DNA of 64,000 nt from Lamprobacter modestohalophilus (GCF_016583905.1 NZ_NRRY01000016.1:32060-96059), one strand, 5' to 3'; positions 52,190 to 61,951 are shown, counted from the first letter of the stretch. Notes: a model not told the origin generated them from the letters alone. A program made the numbers and translations.

Positions 52190-53431
52190 CTACTGCTGCA
52201 AGAACGGCGAGCTGGTGCGTGGTGCGCTCAACCGCTCGATGCCGAGCACGGCGAGCAGGCGCTCGACCATCTGCTGCTGGGTCTGACGGTCACCGTGCTC
52301 GGCCTCGATGTTGTAATACTCACCGAGCCGATGACGGGCGACATAGTCGGACAGAGAGCAGTCGAAATTGGTGCTGTTCAGCTGCTTGTGCATCACATTC
52401 AGGCCAGCGGCATTGAGCGCAGCAACCCGACGTTTGAGCGCGGGGTCGGCGCTGAGTGGTGCTGAGCCCACGACGAAGATCAGGTTGTCCTCATCGCCTA
52501 ATCTGCGGTTGCCTTTGATGCTTCCATTGCTGCTGTTACTGCTGCCGGTGCTGCTAGAAGTGCCGGTGCTGCTGACGCGACTGGCATTTCTGCCGCTGAT
52601 GTTGCTGCGGCTCGCCTGGATGCCTGGATTGCCGTTCAGCCGGGCTCCCGGATAAGCCCTGAGCGACGCGCTCTCGCGGGCCATCGAGATGGTGCCGACG
52701 CCGCCATTGCCACTCCAGCCGTTGTGATTGTTGTGTAGGGCTAGGACGGGGCCGCGGCGATCTCGGTAATGATCCAACACCGCCTGGCTGTAGCCGGGGG
52801 CGGGCTCGCGCTGACCACGACAGCGCCTGGACTCCGCATGGGAGCGGCTGAAATTGCGATTGGGGTCCTGGCCCAGGAAGTTGCGCTGCCCGCCACTGTC
52901 GACCGCCAGCAGACCGCCGCCATAATCGATCACCGTCTGGACTGCGACTTCGAAGGCGGTGTCTTCGTTGTCGTGCGGCAAGATCCAGAATGGTCCCTGC
53001 GGATGCTGCTGATGCTCGAGGATGTGGAAGGTCCAGCGGAAGCGGCCTTCGTGCACCTGTTGCTGCCGATAGCAGAGACCTGTGGCTTGGATGCGGCTGA
53101 GGTTACGACGGATGTCGGCGGAGTTGGTACGGGTTGGCTCCAGGCAGTCGCTGATGGTCATCGAGGTGCCTCTCGAGCCGTCGCCGGCGCAGCCGAACAG
53201 CACTGCAAGGACCAGGATGGCAGCCAGACAGCGCAGTGGTCTAAAGCTGCCTTTCAGCAGCGTGCCGAGTGCAGGCGTTTCGCGTGCAGCGGTGCTAAGC
53301 GTAGAGGCTCTGTGGGCTTCATAGACTGTCCACCAAGCGCTAAGCGCGGGGCGATCCTTGTCGATGTCGATGTCGATGTCGATGTCGATGTTGCTCCGCT
53401 GTTGCCTGCCCGGCTGGTCTGTCCGTCTCAT
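52190..53431 (-). CDS. Putative lipoprotein with M14-like zinc-peptidase motifs
   Basis: A 413-residue protein. After an unusual N-terminal 65 residues comes a hydrophobic segment with lipobox-like FGC (LAAILVLAVLFGC). Further on are LPHDNEDTAFE, GGQRNFLGQDPNRNF and LALHNNHNG, which recall the HxxE...NRNF...H pattern of M14-type carboxypeptidases and amidases; this is a motif-level inference. A Ser/Gly/Asn-rich low-complexity stretch lies near 265-300. ATG 53431 overlaps the MurE stop in an ATGA. The N-terminal IDIDIDIDID run comes from a hexanucleotide repeat, so the true N-terminus may be later. Confidence 0.6.
   Translation of the reverse strand: MRRTDQPGRQQRSNIDIDIDIDIDKDRPALSAWWTVYEAHRASTLSTAARETPALGTLLKGSFRPLRCLAAILVLAVLFGCAGDGSRGTSMTISDCLEPTRTNSADIRRNLSRIQATGLCYRQQQVHEGRFRWTFHILEHQQHPQGPFWILPHDNEDTAFEVAVQTVIDYGGGLLAVDSGGQRNFLGQDPNRNFSRSHAESRRCRGQREPAPGYSQAVLDHYRDRRGPVLALHNNHNGWSGNGGVGTISMARESASLRAYPGARLNGNPGIQASRSNISGRNASRVSSTGTSSSTGSSNSSNGSIKGNRRLGDEDNLIFVVGSAPLSADPALKRRVAALNAAGLNVMHKQLNSTNFDCSLSDYVARHRLGEYYNIEAEHGDRQTQQQMVERLLAVLGIERLSAPRTSSPFLQQ
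53360..53389 (+). repeat. Hexanucleotide tandem repeat (GTCGAT)5
   Basis: Five perfect GTCGAT units lie in the 5' coding part of the M14-like gene, encoding alternating Ile-Asp on the minus strand. Six is a multiple of three, so unit gain or loss changes peptide length, not frame. Confidence 0.92.
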
Positions 53432-54924
53432 GTCATCTCCCATCCGAGTCGGCGCAGATTGAGCTGCACCTGGTCGCGGTCGCTATAGGGGCGCTTCACC
53501 CCTTGCTGGTCGAGGTAAGGCTCATGGCCCTTGCCCGCGATCAGCGCGACCCAGGACTCGTCGTCGGGGCGCGCGGCGAGGTGGTCGAACAGCGCGGCGA
53601 TCGCCTCGGCCCGATCCAGGATCAGGATCGGTGGCTCAAGGCAGTCGCGCATCCCAGCGAGGGTATCGTCGGCGATGGCTTGTGGCTCTTCGAAGCGCGG
53701 ATTGTCGGAGGTCAGGATCACCTGGTCCGAGCCACGACAGACCGCCGCGCCCATCAACGGCCGCTTGCTGCGGTCGCGGTCGCCGCCGCAGCCGAACAGG
53801 GTCAGGATCTTGGCTTGCGGGAAGGCCTCGCGGATGGCGCCGAGGATATTCTCGAGCGCATCCGGGGTGTGGGCGAAATCGATGACGATGGTGCGCTGCT
53901 GATGGACGAAGCAGTCGAAGCGCCCGGCGACGGGCTGCAGGGCATGCCAAGGTGCTTCGGGCTCGGAGCCGAGCAGCCGGGTCGCCAGCGCGCAAGCCAG
54001 CGCAGAGTTGGCGCGATTGAAGCTCAGCGCTAAAAACGGGCGCGCCCGCAGCGCTTCGTCCGGTATCGGCGCTGCTTCGATCCGAGCCACCGACACTTCG
54101 GTCTCACGCTCGACGCGCAGCCGGCGCTCGACCTCGGCGCTGGTCGTGAGCAGCGGCACGCCGTCGGCGAGCTGATCGAGGATCATCGCCTTAGCGGCGA
54201 AATAGCTCGCCTCGTCGCCATGGTAGTCGAGATGATCTTGGCTGAAGTTGGTCCAGGCCGCGGCCGCGAAGCGCAGCCCCTGCACGCGGCCTTGGTGCAG
54301 TGCGTGGCTGGAGACCTCCATCACCAGGGTGTCTGCCTCGGCGCGGCAGTCGCTGAGGATGCGCCGCAGCTCGATATAGGGTGGCGAGGTGAAGCCGGTC
54401 TCGGCCAGCGGCTGGCCGTTCAGCGAGAGCCCTAGGGTGCCGATGCTGAGCACCTTGCGCCCGGCCGCGAGCAGGATCGACTCCAAGTACTTGATGGTGG
54501 TGGTCTTGCCATTGGTACCGGTGACGCCGGCGATCTGCCACTGGGCGGGGCCGGTCGGATAGAAATGATCGCAAAGCCGCTCCAGCGTCTCGCCCCAGGC
54601 ATCCGGGGCGGTGACGAAGACCGGGCGTCCGCCGAGCGGCTCAAGCAGGGTTGACTCGGTTTGGCGCATGCCGGCCTCTTGACCGGCGCCGAGCGGCCGG
54701 TTGGTCACCAGGGCACCAAAGGCACTGTGCGCCAGATAGCGCTCAATGATCTCGGCATCGGTTCTGCCGTCATCAAAGCGCTGGAAGCAGAGGATCGAGC
54801 TGGGTGTGCAGCGGTCGGCGCGCCATTGGATATCGGTCAGGCCGCTGAGGTCGAGTGCGTCGAGGTCGGGGGCCTTGGTGAAGCGGCAGGTGTTAATGAC
54901 TTCGTGCAATGGGTCTGTGTTCAA
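53428..54924 (-). CDS. MurE-type UDP-MurNAc-tripeptide ligase homologue
   Basis: A 498-residue Mur ligase: P-loop VTGTNGKTTTIKYLES near residue 138, EVSSHALHQGRVQGL near 198, the Lys to be carbamylated in ASYFAAKAM near 240, and the C-terminal DNPRFEEP, whose DNPR is the meso-diaminopimelate recognition motif. Canonical MurE reads DYAHTPD where this has DFAHTPD. It is not in a division (dcw) cluster; instead it is sandwiched between an ICL-like enzyme (TTGA overlap) and a possible M14-like lipoprotein (ATGA overlap). Either the sole MurE displaced or, more likely, a paralogue with a special or salvage role. Start TTG 54924. Confidence 0.85.
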   Translation of the reverse strand: MNTDPLHEVINTCRFTKAPDLDALDLSGLTDIQWRADRCTPSSILCFQRFDDGRTDAEIIERYLAHSAFGALVTNRPLGAGQEAGMRQTESTLLEPLGGRPVFVTAPDAWGETLERLCDHFYPTGPAQWQIAGVTGTNGKTTTIKYLESILLAAGRKVLSIGTLGLSLNGQPLAETGFTSPPYIELRRILSDCRAEADTLVMEVSSHALHQGRVQGLRFAAAAWTNFSQDHLDYHGDEASYFAAKAMILDQLADGVPLLTTSAEVERRLRVERETEVSVARIEAAPIPDEALRARPFLALSFNRANSALACALATRLLGSEPEAPWHALQPVAGRFDCFVHQQRTIVIDFAHTPDALENILGAIREAFPQAKILTLFGCGGDRDRSKRPLMGAAVCRGSDQVILTSDNPRFEEPQAIADDTLAGMRDCLEPPILILDRAEAIAALFDHLAARPDDESWVALIAGKGHEPYLDQQGVKRPYSDRDQVQLNLRRLGWEMT

Positions 54925-55817
54925 GCCTTGCTCCCAGTCGCGCGATTAGGTCCATAGTCTGCTGCGGTGGCGTCATAGGCCTCAAAGCCAAGCCGGCGGC
55001 GCAGCTCGGGAAAGGCCATCAGCCGCTGTGGATGACGGCCTGCTTTGAGCGCATCCAAGGCCTCGGTCATGGCCTGCATGGCCGTCGCCAACAAGGTTAG
55101 CGGGTAGGCGGCGATGCGGTAGCCGAGTGCCTCGAGCTCGGCTGGAGGCAGGATCGGGGTCACGCCACCCTCGAGCATGTTCGCGATATGGATGCCAGGG
55201 GCTTCGCGACAGATGGTGGCCAACTCCTCGCGCGTTTCCGGTGCCTCGACGAAGAGCATGTCGGCACCCAGCTCGCGGAACCGATTGGCGCGCTCGATCG
55301 CCTCGTTCAGACCAAGCAGTGCGCGCGCATCGGTGCGCGCTAGGATCAAGATGTCTGCGTCGTCATCGCGCGCCTCGACCGCGGCGCGGATGCGATCAAA
55401 GGCCTCCTCGCGCTCCACTACGGCCTTGCCGCGGGTATGACCACAGCGCTTCGGCGCAACCTGATCCTCGAGCATGATCGCCGCGAAGCCAGCCTTGGCG
55501 AAGCCGCGCAGCGTGCGTTGCAGGTTCAACGGGTTGCCGTAGCCGGTATCGCCGTCGCCGATGACCGGGATGCTGACCGCTTCGAGGATGTTGCGGCCCT
55601 GGTCCAAGACCTCGGCGTAGGACATCAGACCAGTATCCGGCGCGCCGAGCCGATGCGCGGCAGCGGCAAAGCCGGACATGAAGGTCAGCGAGAACCCGGC
55701 TTGCTCGATCAGCGTCGCGCTCAGCGCATCGCCACAGCAGGGCATCGAGATCAGGCCGCCTTGCTCGAGCAGCGCGCGCAGCTGGTTGGGGGCGGTGGTC
55801 AGGGTGTCGGTGGCCAT
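54921..55817 (-). CDS. Isocitrate lyase/PEP mutase superfamily enzyme
   Basis: A 298-residue TIM-barrel enzyme of the PEP mutase/ICL superfamily. The substrate loop holds KRCGH, the ICL-type motif (KKCGH) whose Cys is the general acid/base in lyases such as isocitrate and methylisocitrate lyase. Metal-binding blocks are IGDGDTGYGNP and IMLEDQ. Start ATG 55817 has AGGAG upstream; the open frame extends another 68 residues without support. Its stop overlaps the MurE start. Oxaloacetate decarboxylase or 2,3-dimethylmalate-lyase-like activity are alternatives to isocitrate lyase. Confidence 0.82.
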   Translation of the reverse strand: MATDTLTTAPNQLRALLEQGGLISMPCCGDALSATLIEQAGFSLTFMSGFAAAAHRLGAPDTGLMSYAEVLDQGRNILEAVSIPVIGDGDTGYGNPLNLQRTLRGFAKAGFAAIMLEDQVAPKRCGHTRGKAVVEREEAFDRIRAAVEARDDDADILILARTDARALLGLNEAIERANRFRELGADMLFVEAPETREELATICREAPGIHIANMLEGGVTPILPPAELEALGYRIAAYPLTLLATAMQAMTEALDALKAGRHPQRLMAFPELRRRLGFEAYDATAADYGPNRATGSKA

Positions 55818-56266
55818 CGGCTGGAGCTCCTGTTCGGCCTGGGGTTTTGGTGACGTCAGCGTAACTGGCCAACGCTCGGCTCGGATTTTGCAGCGCTGAC
55901 GAGCGGGGCACAAGCAGGCTTTACTCGGTCCGAAACCCTGTCCATCAACCGGTTCCGAGGCTCCATACTCTGCCCTGCTGTCGTACGCGGAGTCGCAGAC
56001 AGACTCAACCAAGAAGAGCATTCGAAGCTCAGATACTGAGGTTCTCTCTCGGTCATCTGCGGTTTATGGGACTTGATGGGGCTTCTGCTGCCGATCTTCT
56101 GTTTGCCGCGGACTGTTGCTTGGATTAGCCTGATCCGTCATCGATTCATCGACCGGGAGGGGTGTGGCCATCATCCCAGTGGCACTAGATCGATCGAGTT
56201 GACCCTTAACGGCTGCCAAGAGTGCTCAAAAGAGAAGCGGCATGCCATCGCCTGCTGAGGAACACC
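55818..56266. other. Divergent intergenic region, 449 bp
   Basis: It separates the ICL-like operon (minus) from the DUF368 gene (plus) and should hold both promoters. No gene is supported. At 56051-56069 GGTCATCTGCGGTTTATGG resembles a relic of the common CATCTGCGGTT-type repeat also seen around recD2. Confidence 0.5.
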
Positions 56267-57325
56267 ATGCTGTCCCGCCCTGAAGCCGTATCGAACAACG
56301 AACAGCCTGAGCCACTGACCCCAGCGCTCGCCTTCCGCGCAGCTATCGGTGGCGCCATGATGGGCCTGGCGAATCTGGTGCCGGGGATCTCCGGCGGCAC
56401 CATGCTGGTGGCGGTGGGCATCTATCGGCGCTTTATCGACGCCGTGAGCGACGTGACACGGCTGCGCCTAAGCATCTCTAACCTGGCGCTGCTCGCCGTG
56501 GTGGTCCTAGCCGCACTGGTGGCGATCGGTGCCCTGAGTGGCCTGATCGCCCAAACCCTGGTGGACTTCCGCTGGGCTATGTTCAGCCTGTTCATCGGCC
56601 TGACCCTCGGCGGCGCGCCGCTGCTGCTGCGCATGACCCGGCCCTTCAATCGTGCTGCTTACGCCGGTGTCGCCGCCGGTGCCCTGGCTATGCTCACTCT
56701 GGCCCTGCTCCAAGGCAGCGCGGCTGACGCTGGCAGCGTCCAGACCAATTGGCTCATGCTGGGGGTCGCCGGCATGGCCGGGGCCTCGGCCATGATCCTG
56801 CCGGGGGTGAGTGGGGCCTACCTGCTGTTGCTGCTCGGCCAGTACGAGCCGATTATCAATGCTATCAAGGACGCGGTCTCGGCTGCGACCCAGCTGGATC
56901 TGGCCGGGGTGCTAGCCCAGCTCGGCGTCATCGTGCCGGTGGGGATCGGTGTCGTTCTCGGCGTGGTGGTGGTCGCTAACCTGCTGCGCTTCCTGCTGCA
57001 TCGCTACGAGAAGGCGACCATTGGCGTCCTGCTAGGTCTGCTGCTTGCCGCACCCGCGGGGCTCTACCCATTCCGAGAAGGCGTTCCACCCCAGCTTGGT
57101 GATGTCTTCGAGGGCCAGCTCGTCACCGAGCAGAATATCGCCGAGCTGGCAGCGCCAAAGAACGCCAAGGACTGGTCCCAGCGCAGCTTTACACCCAGTC
57201 CCAGCCAGCTTGGCGGCAGCCTGGCGCTCATGCTCGCTGGGTTCTTAGTGACCCTGGGCATTGCACGGATTGGGGGCGAGGAGTCCGAAGTCTCGCCGAC
57301 CTCGGCGGCAGCGCACAAGCACTGA
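56267..57325 (+). CDS. DUF368 membrane protein, undecaprenyl-phosphate transporter type
   Basis: A 352-residue integral membrane protein of DUF368. Members (PopT) were linked to recycling of undecaprenyl phosphate across the membrane for cell-wall synthesis. The repeated family signature is visible twice: GLANLVPGISGGTMLV near residue 33 and ASAMILPGVSGAYLLLLLGQYEPII near 180 in pieces. About eight helices are seen. Start ATG 56267 has GAGGA upstream. The MurE-type gene on the other strand gives a loose envelope theme. Confidence 0.85.
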   Translation: MLSRPEAVSNNEQPEPLTPALAFRAAIGGAMMGLANLVPGISGGTMLVAVGIYRRFIDAVSDVTRLRLSISNLALLAVVVLAALVAIGALSGLIAQTLVDFRWAMFSLFIGLTLGGAPLLLRMTRPFNRAAYAGVAAGALAMLTLALLQGSAADAGSVQTNWLMLGVAGMAGASAMILPGVSGAYLLLLLGQYEPIINAIKDAVSAATQLDLAGVLAQLGVIVPVGIGVVLGVVVVANLLRFLLHRYEKATIGVLLGLLLAAPAGLYPFREGVPPQLGDVFEGQLVTEQNIAELAAPKNAKDWSQRSFTPSPSQLGGSLALMLAGFLVTLGIARIGGEESEVSPTSAAAHKH

Positions 57326-57419
57326 AAGCGGCGTGCGACAGCACGAGTAATGACCGTCTTAGCGGCTGTCGATTTTCCCCTTCCCGATCATCGCCCAACA
57401 GTGATCCTAAAATCAGCGC

Positions 57420-58805
57420 TCAATCGGCGACGACTGAGCCATCGGCCTCGATGCCCGTTTCGCCCTCGGACGGGATGCGCCAGGTCACGCGGCCGGTGCG
57501 GATCAGCTCACGGCCCGGATCACCGGGCTTCTTGCCGAAGCGGATCAACTGCACAAGGTCGGAGCTGACGCGCGGATTGGTCGTGAAGTAGCCGTGCCCG
57601 AAGAGGTCTGTGCGCTTGCCCTCATAGGCGATCAGATCGGTGCCGCCACGGGTTTCCAGGTAGCGCTGGGCCGTGTCGGGGATCTTGTCCGGGGTCAACT
57701 GACCAACGCGGGTGCGGCTGCGGAACAGGATGCGCGAGACCTGCAAGGCGCGATCCTTGGGCGAGGAGTAGACGGTCAGGCGTCCATCGAGGGTGCGCGG
57801 CAAACGTGCCTCGGGCCAGACCGTGACCAAGTCGGGATCGGAGATGAAACCGGTCAGCTGCTGCGAGGCGATGTCGATATCGATGTCCGGTGACATCAGG
57901 ACCAGGTTCTTGACCTTGAACAGCGATGCCGGTTCTTTGCCGGCCGCGATGGCCTCGAGCACGAGTTCACGGGCCGCCGAGAGGGTCACTGCAGCACCGC
58001 GGCTGTGGGCGAGGACATGCATCCCTTTCACCTCCGGCATCGTGGCGATGGTGCGGATGGTCTTCTTCAGGTGCGCGACGGCGAAGTCTGCCGTCTCGGT
58101 GGTGTTGGTGTAAGAGATCAGGAAGTTGCCGGTGGTCGAGGCCGGCCAGGTGAAGAAGCTGCAGACCGGCTCGCGGCCAAGGAAATGGCACAGCTCGGCG
58201 GTGGTGAAGGCGGCGTTGGCGAAGGTCTCGTTGAAGCCATGCACATAGAGCATGACCTCACCCGTGGGAGAGCCTTCGAGACGGCGTCGGATCTCGTCTT
58301 GGAGCGCCTCTCTGGCTGCGGCATGACGGGCTAGCTCGTGGCGATCGCGCAACAGCAAGCCTTGCGGATTGCGCTTGATCTGATAGGGCTCGTCCGGGAA
58401 GGCTCCCAGTTCTTTGACCCGGCCAAGCTCCAGCTCAACCGGGCGCGTGCGCTCGGCGAGCTGGCTCTGCTCCGCAAGCCCCTGCCAATCGATTGCAGGG
58501 ACGAGCCGCACCTGCGCCGACCCAAAGGCGATTCGCCGCGCTCGCTCCTGACCATAGGGGAGGGCCTCTCCTGCCGCCTTCGCCCGCTCGACCTCTTCAG
58601 GGGTGGGCTGCGCGCGGTCGGTGATGTAGAGCAGGTCGACATCCGGTTGCCGCTGCGTTTGCCGCTCCGGGTCGAACAGCGGCTTTCCACCGGGCTGCTG
58701 GTAGACGACTGGTGTCGGCATCAGCTCTCGCGCGGTGCTGGCGCAGCCGCTGATGATGGCGCTGCTGAGCAGCAGGATGAGGGTCTTTGTGAGCAGTCCT
58801 GGCAT
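57420..58805 (-). CDS. DUF900-type alpha/beta hydrolase lipoprotein
   Basis: A 461-residue lipoprotein: signal TLILLLSSAIISGC with lipobox ISGC, then a long N-terminal domain and an alpha/beta hydrolase fold. The fold shows MLYVHGFNETFANAAF (oxyanion strand), the nucleophile elbow VLAHSRGAAVTLSAA (A-H-S-x-G) near residue 285 and MSPDIDIDIASQQL with the acidic residue. These match DUF900 esterases; substrate unknown. Start ATG 58805 (MPGLLTKTL) gives a proper signal peptide, whereas the frame extends 53 codons upstream. Confidence 0.85.
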   Translation of the reverse strand: MPGLLTKTLILLLSSAIISGCASTARELMPTPVVYQQPGGKPLFDPERQTQRQPDVDLLYITDRAQPTPEEVERAKAAGEALPYGQERARRIAFGSAQVRLVPAIDWQGLAEQSQLAERTRPVELELGRVKELGAFPDEPYQIKRNPQGLLLRDRHELARHAAAREALQDEIRRRLEGSPTGEVMLYVHGFNETFANAAFTTAELCHFLGREPVCSFFTWPASTTGNFLISYTNTTETADFAVAHLKKTIRTIATMPEVKGMHVLAHSRGAAVTLSAARELVLEAIAAGKEPASLFKVKNLVLMSPDIDIDIASQQLTGFISDPDLVTVWPEARLPRTLDGRLTVYSSPKDRALQVSRILFRSRTRVGQLTPDKIPDTAQRYLETRGGTDLIAYEGKRTDLFGHGYFTTNPRVSSDLVQLIRFGKKPGDPGRELIRTGRVTWRIPSEGETGIEADGSVVAD

Positions 58806-58962
58806 TGGTTTTAGGCCTTGGTCTGGTGCGTCTTTGCGGCAGTGACCGCAGTCTGCATTGAGGCATAGCGACGCGTCTAGACGCTGCACGCTTCGGCTGA
58901 TCCCTGCTGCATCGCTTGGGTGGCCTCGATATCCTTGCTCTGGTCTCGTTTCATCAGATTTC

Positions 58963-58997
58963 AATCGGCGTGCATCTGCGCCCTCTGCGGGTTATCC
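58963..58997 (+). repeat. Relic of a CATCTGCGGTT-type dispersed repeat, downstream of recD2
   Basis: AATCGGCGTGCATCTGCGCC then CTCTGCGGGTTATCC resembles, with mismatches, the repeat pattern AATCTGCGT-CATCTGCG-TCTGCGGTTA found between genes of many bacteria. A copy in the opposite orientation lies at 61318-61362, so the two flank recD2. Confidence 0.45.
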
Positions 58998-59030
58998 GTT
59001 CGAGCAGCAAGCGGCATCCGGGCGCCAGGA

Positions 59031-61310
59031 TCAGGGGTCAAGAAACGGCTGGGTGAGCGCGAATGCCCCCGGGGTAGATTGGGCTGTGACGGGGTTCAGT
59101 TCCAACAACCGCTGGCGCAGTCGGGTCAGGCGTTGGCTGCCGAGCTGGCGCACCGCGATGGCGAGGGCCTTGGGCTGGGCGATGAGCACGACGAGCCGTT
59201 TGCCGCGGGTGACGGCGGTGTAGAGCAGGTTGCGCTGTAGCAGGTTGTAATGCTGCGTCGCGAGCGGGATCACCACGGCTGGGTACTCGGAGCCTTGGGC
59301 CTTGTGCACGCTGGTCGCGTAGGCGAGGGCGACCTGATCGAGCTCGCCGGTCTCGTAAATGATTTGGCGGCCGTCGACCCCGATCGTGACTAGCCCCTCA
59401 GCGGTGTCGATGCTGAGGATGCGGCCAATGTCACCGTTGAAGACCTCCTTGTCATAGTCGTTGACCAGCTGGATCACCTTGTCGCCTGGGGCGTAGGTCC
59501 AGCCAAAGCGCTCGAGGCGCGGCTGCGTGCTCGGGTTGAGCTCACGTTGCAGATCGCTGTTGAGGGCGCGGGCGCCGAGGCTGCCGCGGTTCATTGGGGT
59601 CAGTACCTGGATGTCGCGCACCGGATCGAGGCCGAAGCGTTGCGGGATGCGCTCGGTGATCACCTTGAGCAGTCGCTCGTGGATTTGCTCTGGGGAGTCG
59701 CAACGGATCAAATAGAAGTCGCTGTTGGGCTGATCGTTCTTGGGTTGATCGTCGCGCGGCGCCTCCGGTATGCGCCCGGCATTGATGCGGTGTGCGTTGA
59801 CGACGATCCTCGAGGCCGCCGCTTGGCGGAAGACCTCGGTCAGGCGCACCGTTGGTACGCGCTCGGAGTTGATCAGGTCGGCGAGCACGGACCCAGGGCC
59901 GACAGAGGGGAGCTGATCAACATCGCCGACCAGGATGACGGCGGCTCCGGTTGGCACCGCGCGCAGCAGCTGGTTCATCAGTACGGTGTCCACCATCGAG
60001 ACCTCGTCGCAGATGATCAGGTCGGTGTCGAGCGGGCTGTATTGGTCGCGCTTGAAGGCCATCGCTTGCGGGTCGAAGTCGAGCAGCCGATGGATGGTCT
60101 TGGCCTCGCGCCCGGTGGTCTCGGTCAGGCGCTTGGCGGCACGTCCGGTGGGGGCGCAGAGCAGCACGCGCACCGCCTTGGCTTGCAGGATGCGCAGAAT
60201 CGCATCGACCACTGTGGTCTTGCCGACGCCCGGGCCGCCGGTGACGACACTGAGCTTGGCGTTGATCACCTGCGCGATCCCGGCGCGCTGCGACGCAGCC
60301 AGCTGCAGCTCGATTTGCCGCTCGACCCAGGGCAGGGCGCGCTCCGGATCGATCTGACCCCAGGGTGGTGTTCCGCTCAGCAGCCGCTGCACGCCAAGCG
60401 CGATGCCCTGCTCGGCGCGCTGCAGTGGCGTCAGCAGCAGTGCTGGCCGCTCGTCGATCTGTTCGGCGATCAGATGCTCGGCCTCAAGCTCGCTGGCGAT
60501 GGCCTGCTCGATCACGGTGGGCGGGATCGCGAGCAGCGCCGTCGCCTGCTCGGCGAGCTCATCGTGCCAGGCGGCGCAGTGGCCATTGCCGGCGATCTCT
60601 TGTAAGACATGGCGGACGCCGGCCTGCGCACGGATCAGCGAGTCGGGCGGGATGCCCAGGCGCTGGGCCAGCGCATCGGCGGTCTTGAAGCCGATGCCGT
60701 GGATGTCGAGCGCGAGCCGGTAGGGGTTCTCGCGCACCCGCTCGACCGCCTCCTCGCCATAGGTCTTGTAGATGCGCACAGCGCGCGCGGTGCCGACGCC
60801 GTGTGACTGCAGGAAGACCATGATGGCGCGGATCACCTTCTGCTCGGCCCAGGCCACGGTGACCCGCTGCTGGCGTTTGCGACCGATGCCGGGTAGCTCC
60901 AGCAGCTGTTCTGGATTGTCCTCGATGACCGCAAAGACGCGCTCACCAAAGGCCTTGACCAGGGTGCGGGCGAAGTGCGGGCCGATGCCCTTGACCATCC
61001 CCGAGCCGAGATAGCGCTCGATCCCATCTAGGGTGCTGGGCGGGATCACCTGGAGCAGGCTGGCCTTGAACTGCAGGCCGTGGGTGCGATCGGTGACCCA
61101 GTGTCCGCTGGCCTCGATGTACTCGCCAGCGGTGACACTGGCGGCCTGGCCGATCACCGTAATCAGGTCATATTGGCCGCGCGCCTTGATGCGCAGGACG
61201 CAAAAGCCGTTCTCCGAGTTGTGGAAGGTGACGCGCTCGATGGCGCCGCTGATGTGCTCGGGTGCTGCGGGGCTTGTCTCCTCAGGTCGGAGCTCGCTGA
61301 TGGCTGCCAT
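59031..61310 (-). CDS. recD2: RecD2-family ATP-dependent DNA helicase
   Basis: A 759-residue superfamily 1B 5'-3' helicase, the RecBC-independent RecD2 type involved in replication and recombination repair. The N-terminal OB-like domain (about 20-95) and tandem helix-hairpin-helix region ([21 protein letters not shown]) precede the motor. Walker A is [16 protein letters not shown], Walker [12 protein letters not shown], motif [17 protein letters not shown], and the C-terminal SH3-containing motor ends with [16 protein letters not shown] and [13 protein letters not shown]. Start ATG 61310 ([11 protein letters not shown]) is preferred over an open extension to 61403. Confidence 0.93.
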   Translation of the reverse strand: MAAISELRPEETSPAAPEHISGAIERVTFHNSENGFCVLRIKARGQYDLITVIGQAASVTAGEYIEASGHWVTDRTHGLQFKASLLQVIPPSTLDGIERYLGSGMVKGIGPHFARTLVKAFGERVFAVIEDNPEQLLELPGIGRKRQQRVTVAWAEQKVIRAIMVFLQSHGVGTARAVRIYKTYGEEAVERVRENPYRLALDIHGIGFKTADALAQRLGIPPDSLIRAQAGVRHVLQEIAGNGHCAAWHDELAEQATALLAIPPTVIEQAIASELEAEHLIAEQIDERPALLLTPLQRAEQGIALGVQRLLSGTPPWGQIDPERALPWVERQIELQLAASQRAGIAQVINAKLSVVTGGPGVGKTTVVDAILRILQAKAVRVLLCAPTGRAAKRLTETTGREAKTIHRLLDFDPQAMAFKRDQYSPLDTDLIICDEVSMVDTVLMNQLLRAVPTGAAVILVGDVDQLPSVGPGSVLADLINSERVPTVRLTEVFRQAAASRIVVNAHRINAGRIPEAPRDDQPKNDQPNSDFYLIRCDSPEQIHERLLKVITERIPQRFGLDPVRDIQVLTPMNRGSLGARALNSDLQRELNPSTQPRLERFGWTYAPGDKVIQLVNDYDKEVFNGDIGRILSIDTAEGLVTIGVDGRQIIYETGELDQVALAYATSVHKAQGSEYPAVVIPLATQHYNLLQRNLLYTAVTRGKRLVVLIAQPKALAIAVRQLGSQRLTRLRQRLLELNPVTAQSTPGAFALTQPFLDP

Positions 61311-61317
61311 TGACTGA

Positions 61318-61362
61318 TTAAACCGCGGATGACGTGGGTGACGCAGATGTGTGCAGATTAAA
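61318..61362 (-). repeat. Relic of a CATCTGCGGTT-type dispersed repeat, upstream of recD2
   Basis: On the plus strand AACCGCGGATGACGTGGGTG then ACGCAGATGTGTGCAGATTAA resembles the widespread AACCGCAGATGAACGCAGAT element. It lies directly before the recD2 start and is inverted relative to the copy at 58963. Confidence 0.5.
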
Positions 61363-61515
61363 GCTTTAAAAAACAGTGCGCTAGACAGAATGCGTAGCCA
61401 CACATCGCAGCGGCTAGGTGAGCAGTCATGGGTAAAGCGTCTTCAAATGCTCTTGAGATGCTCTTGCGATGCTCGTGTTGGGGGGCATTGGCTCTGATGC
61501 GCTGGTCGCAGGGCC

Positions 61516-61875
61516 TCAACAGCGATCCAGCAGGCTCAGCCGCGCCGAGCCGCTGGCGCAATCCAGATCCAGCAGTAGCTCGCAACGCTCGGTGAGACTG
61601 TCCACCGGCGTAGGATCATCGGCGCAGCTGCAGCCGGCGATGATCCCGGCGTACACAACCCCAAGCCGTGCACGGATTTGCCCCTCGTCCTCATCAACCC
61701 CTAAGATGCAGATCGAGACAGGCTCATCGGCCACCGCGCTGCTCTGCGAAAGACCGGACTGGAGCATCGGATGCAGCGCTGGATGTTGCGGTCCTAGGGC
61801 CTCTAACTCCCTGGCGAGGGTGGTATTGAATGCGGGGGTGCTCGAGGCCGCCGCGGACTGCGCCAATCTCAGCAT
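61516..61875 (-). CDS. Small conserved protein with CSCADDPTP motif
   Basis: A 119-residue protein without signal or membrane segment. The block VVYAGIIAGCSCADDPTPVD near residues 73-92 matches, from memory, a small conserved proteobacterial family of unknown function with GCNCADDPTP-like motifs and a following Cys (ERCELLLDLD). The two Cys may bind metal. The start MLRLAQSAAAS is plausible, with the gene standing alone between recD2 and the PAS-GGDEF gene. Confidence 0.65.
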   Translation of the reverse strand: MLRLAQSAAASSTPAFNTTLARELEALGPQHPALHPMLQSGLSQSSAVADEPVSICILGVDEDEGQIRARLGVVYAGIIAGCSCADDPTPVDSLTERCELLLDLDCASGSARLSLLDRC

Positions 61876-61951
61876 GCGTCATGCTCCGGAGGTTTGAATG
61901 ACAGTGACGAGTCTAAACGAGATCGCTGCGATCGACCCCTGGTCACTCGTT

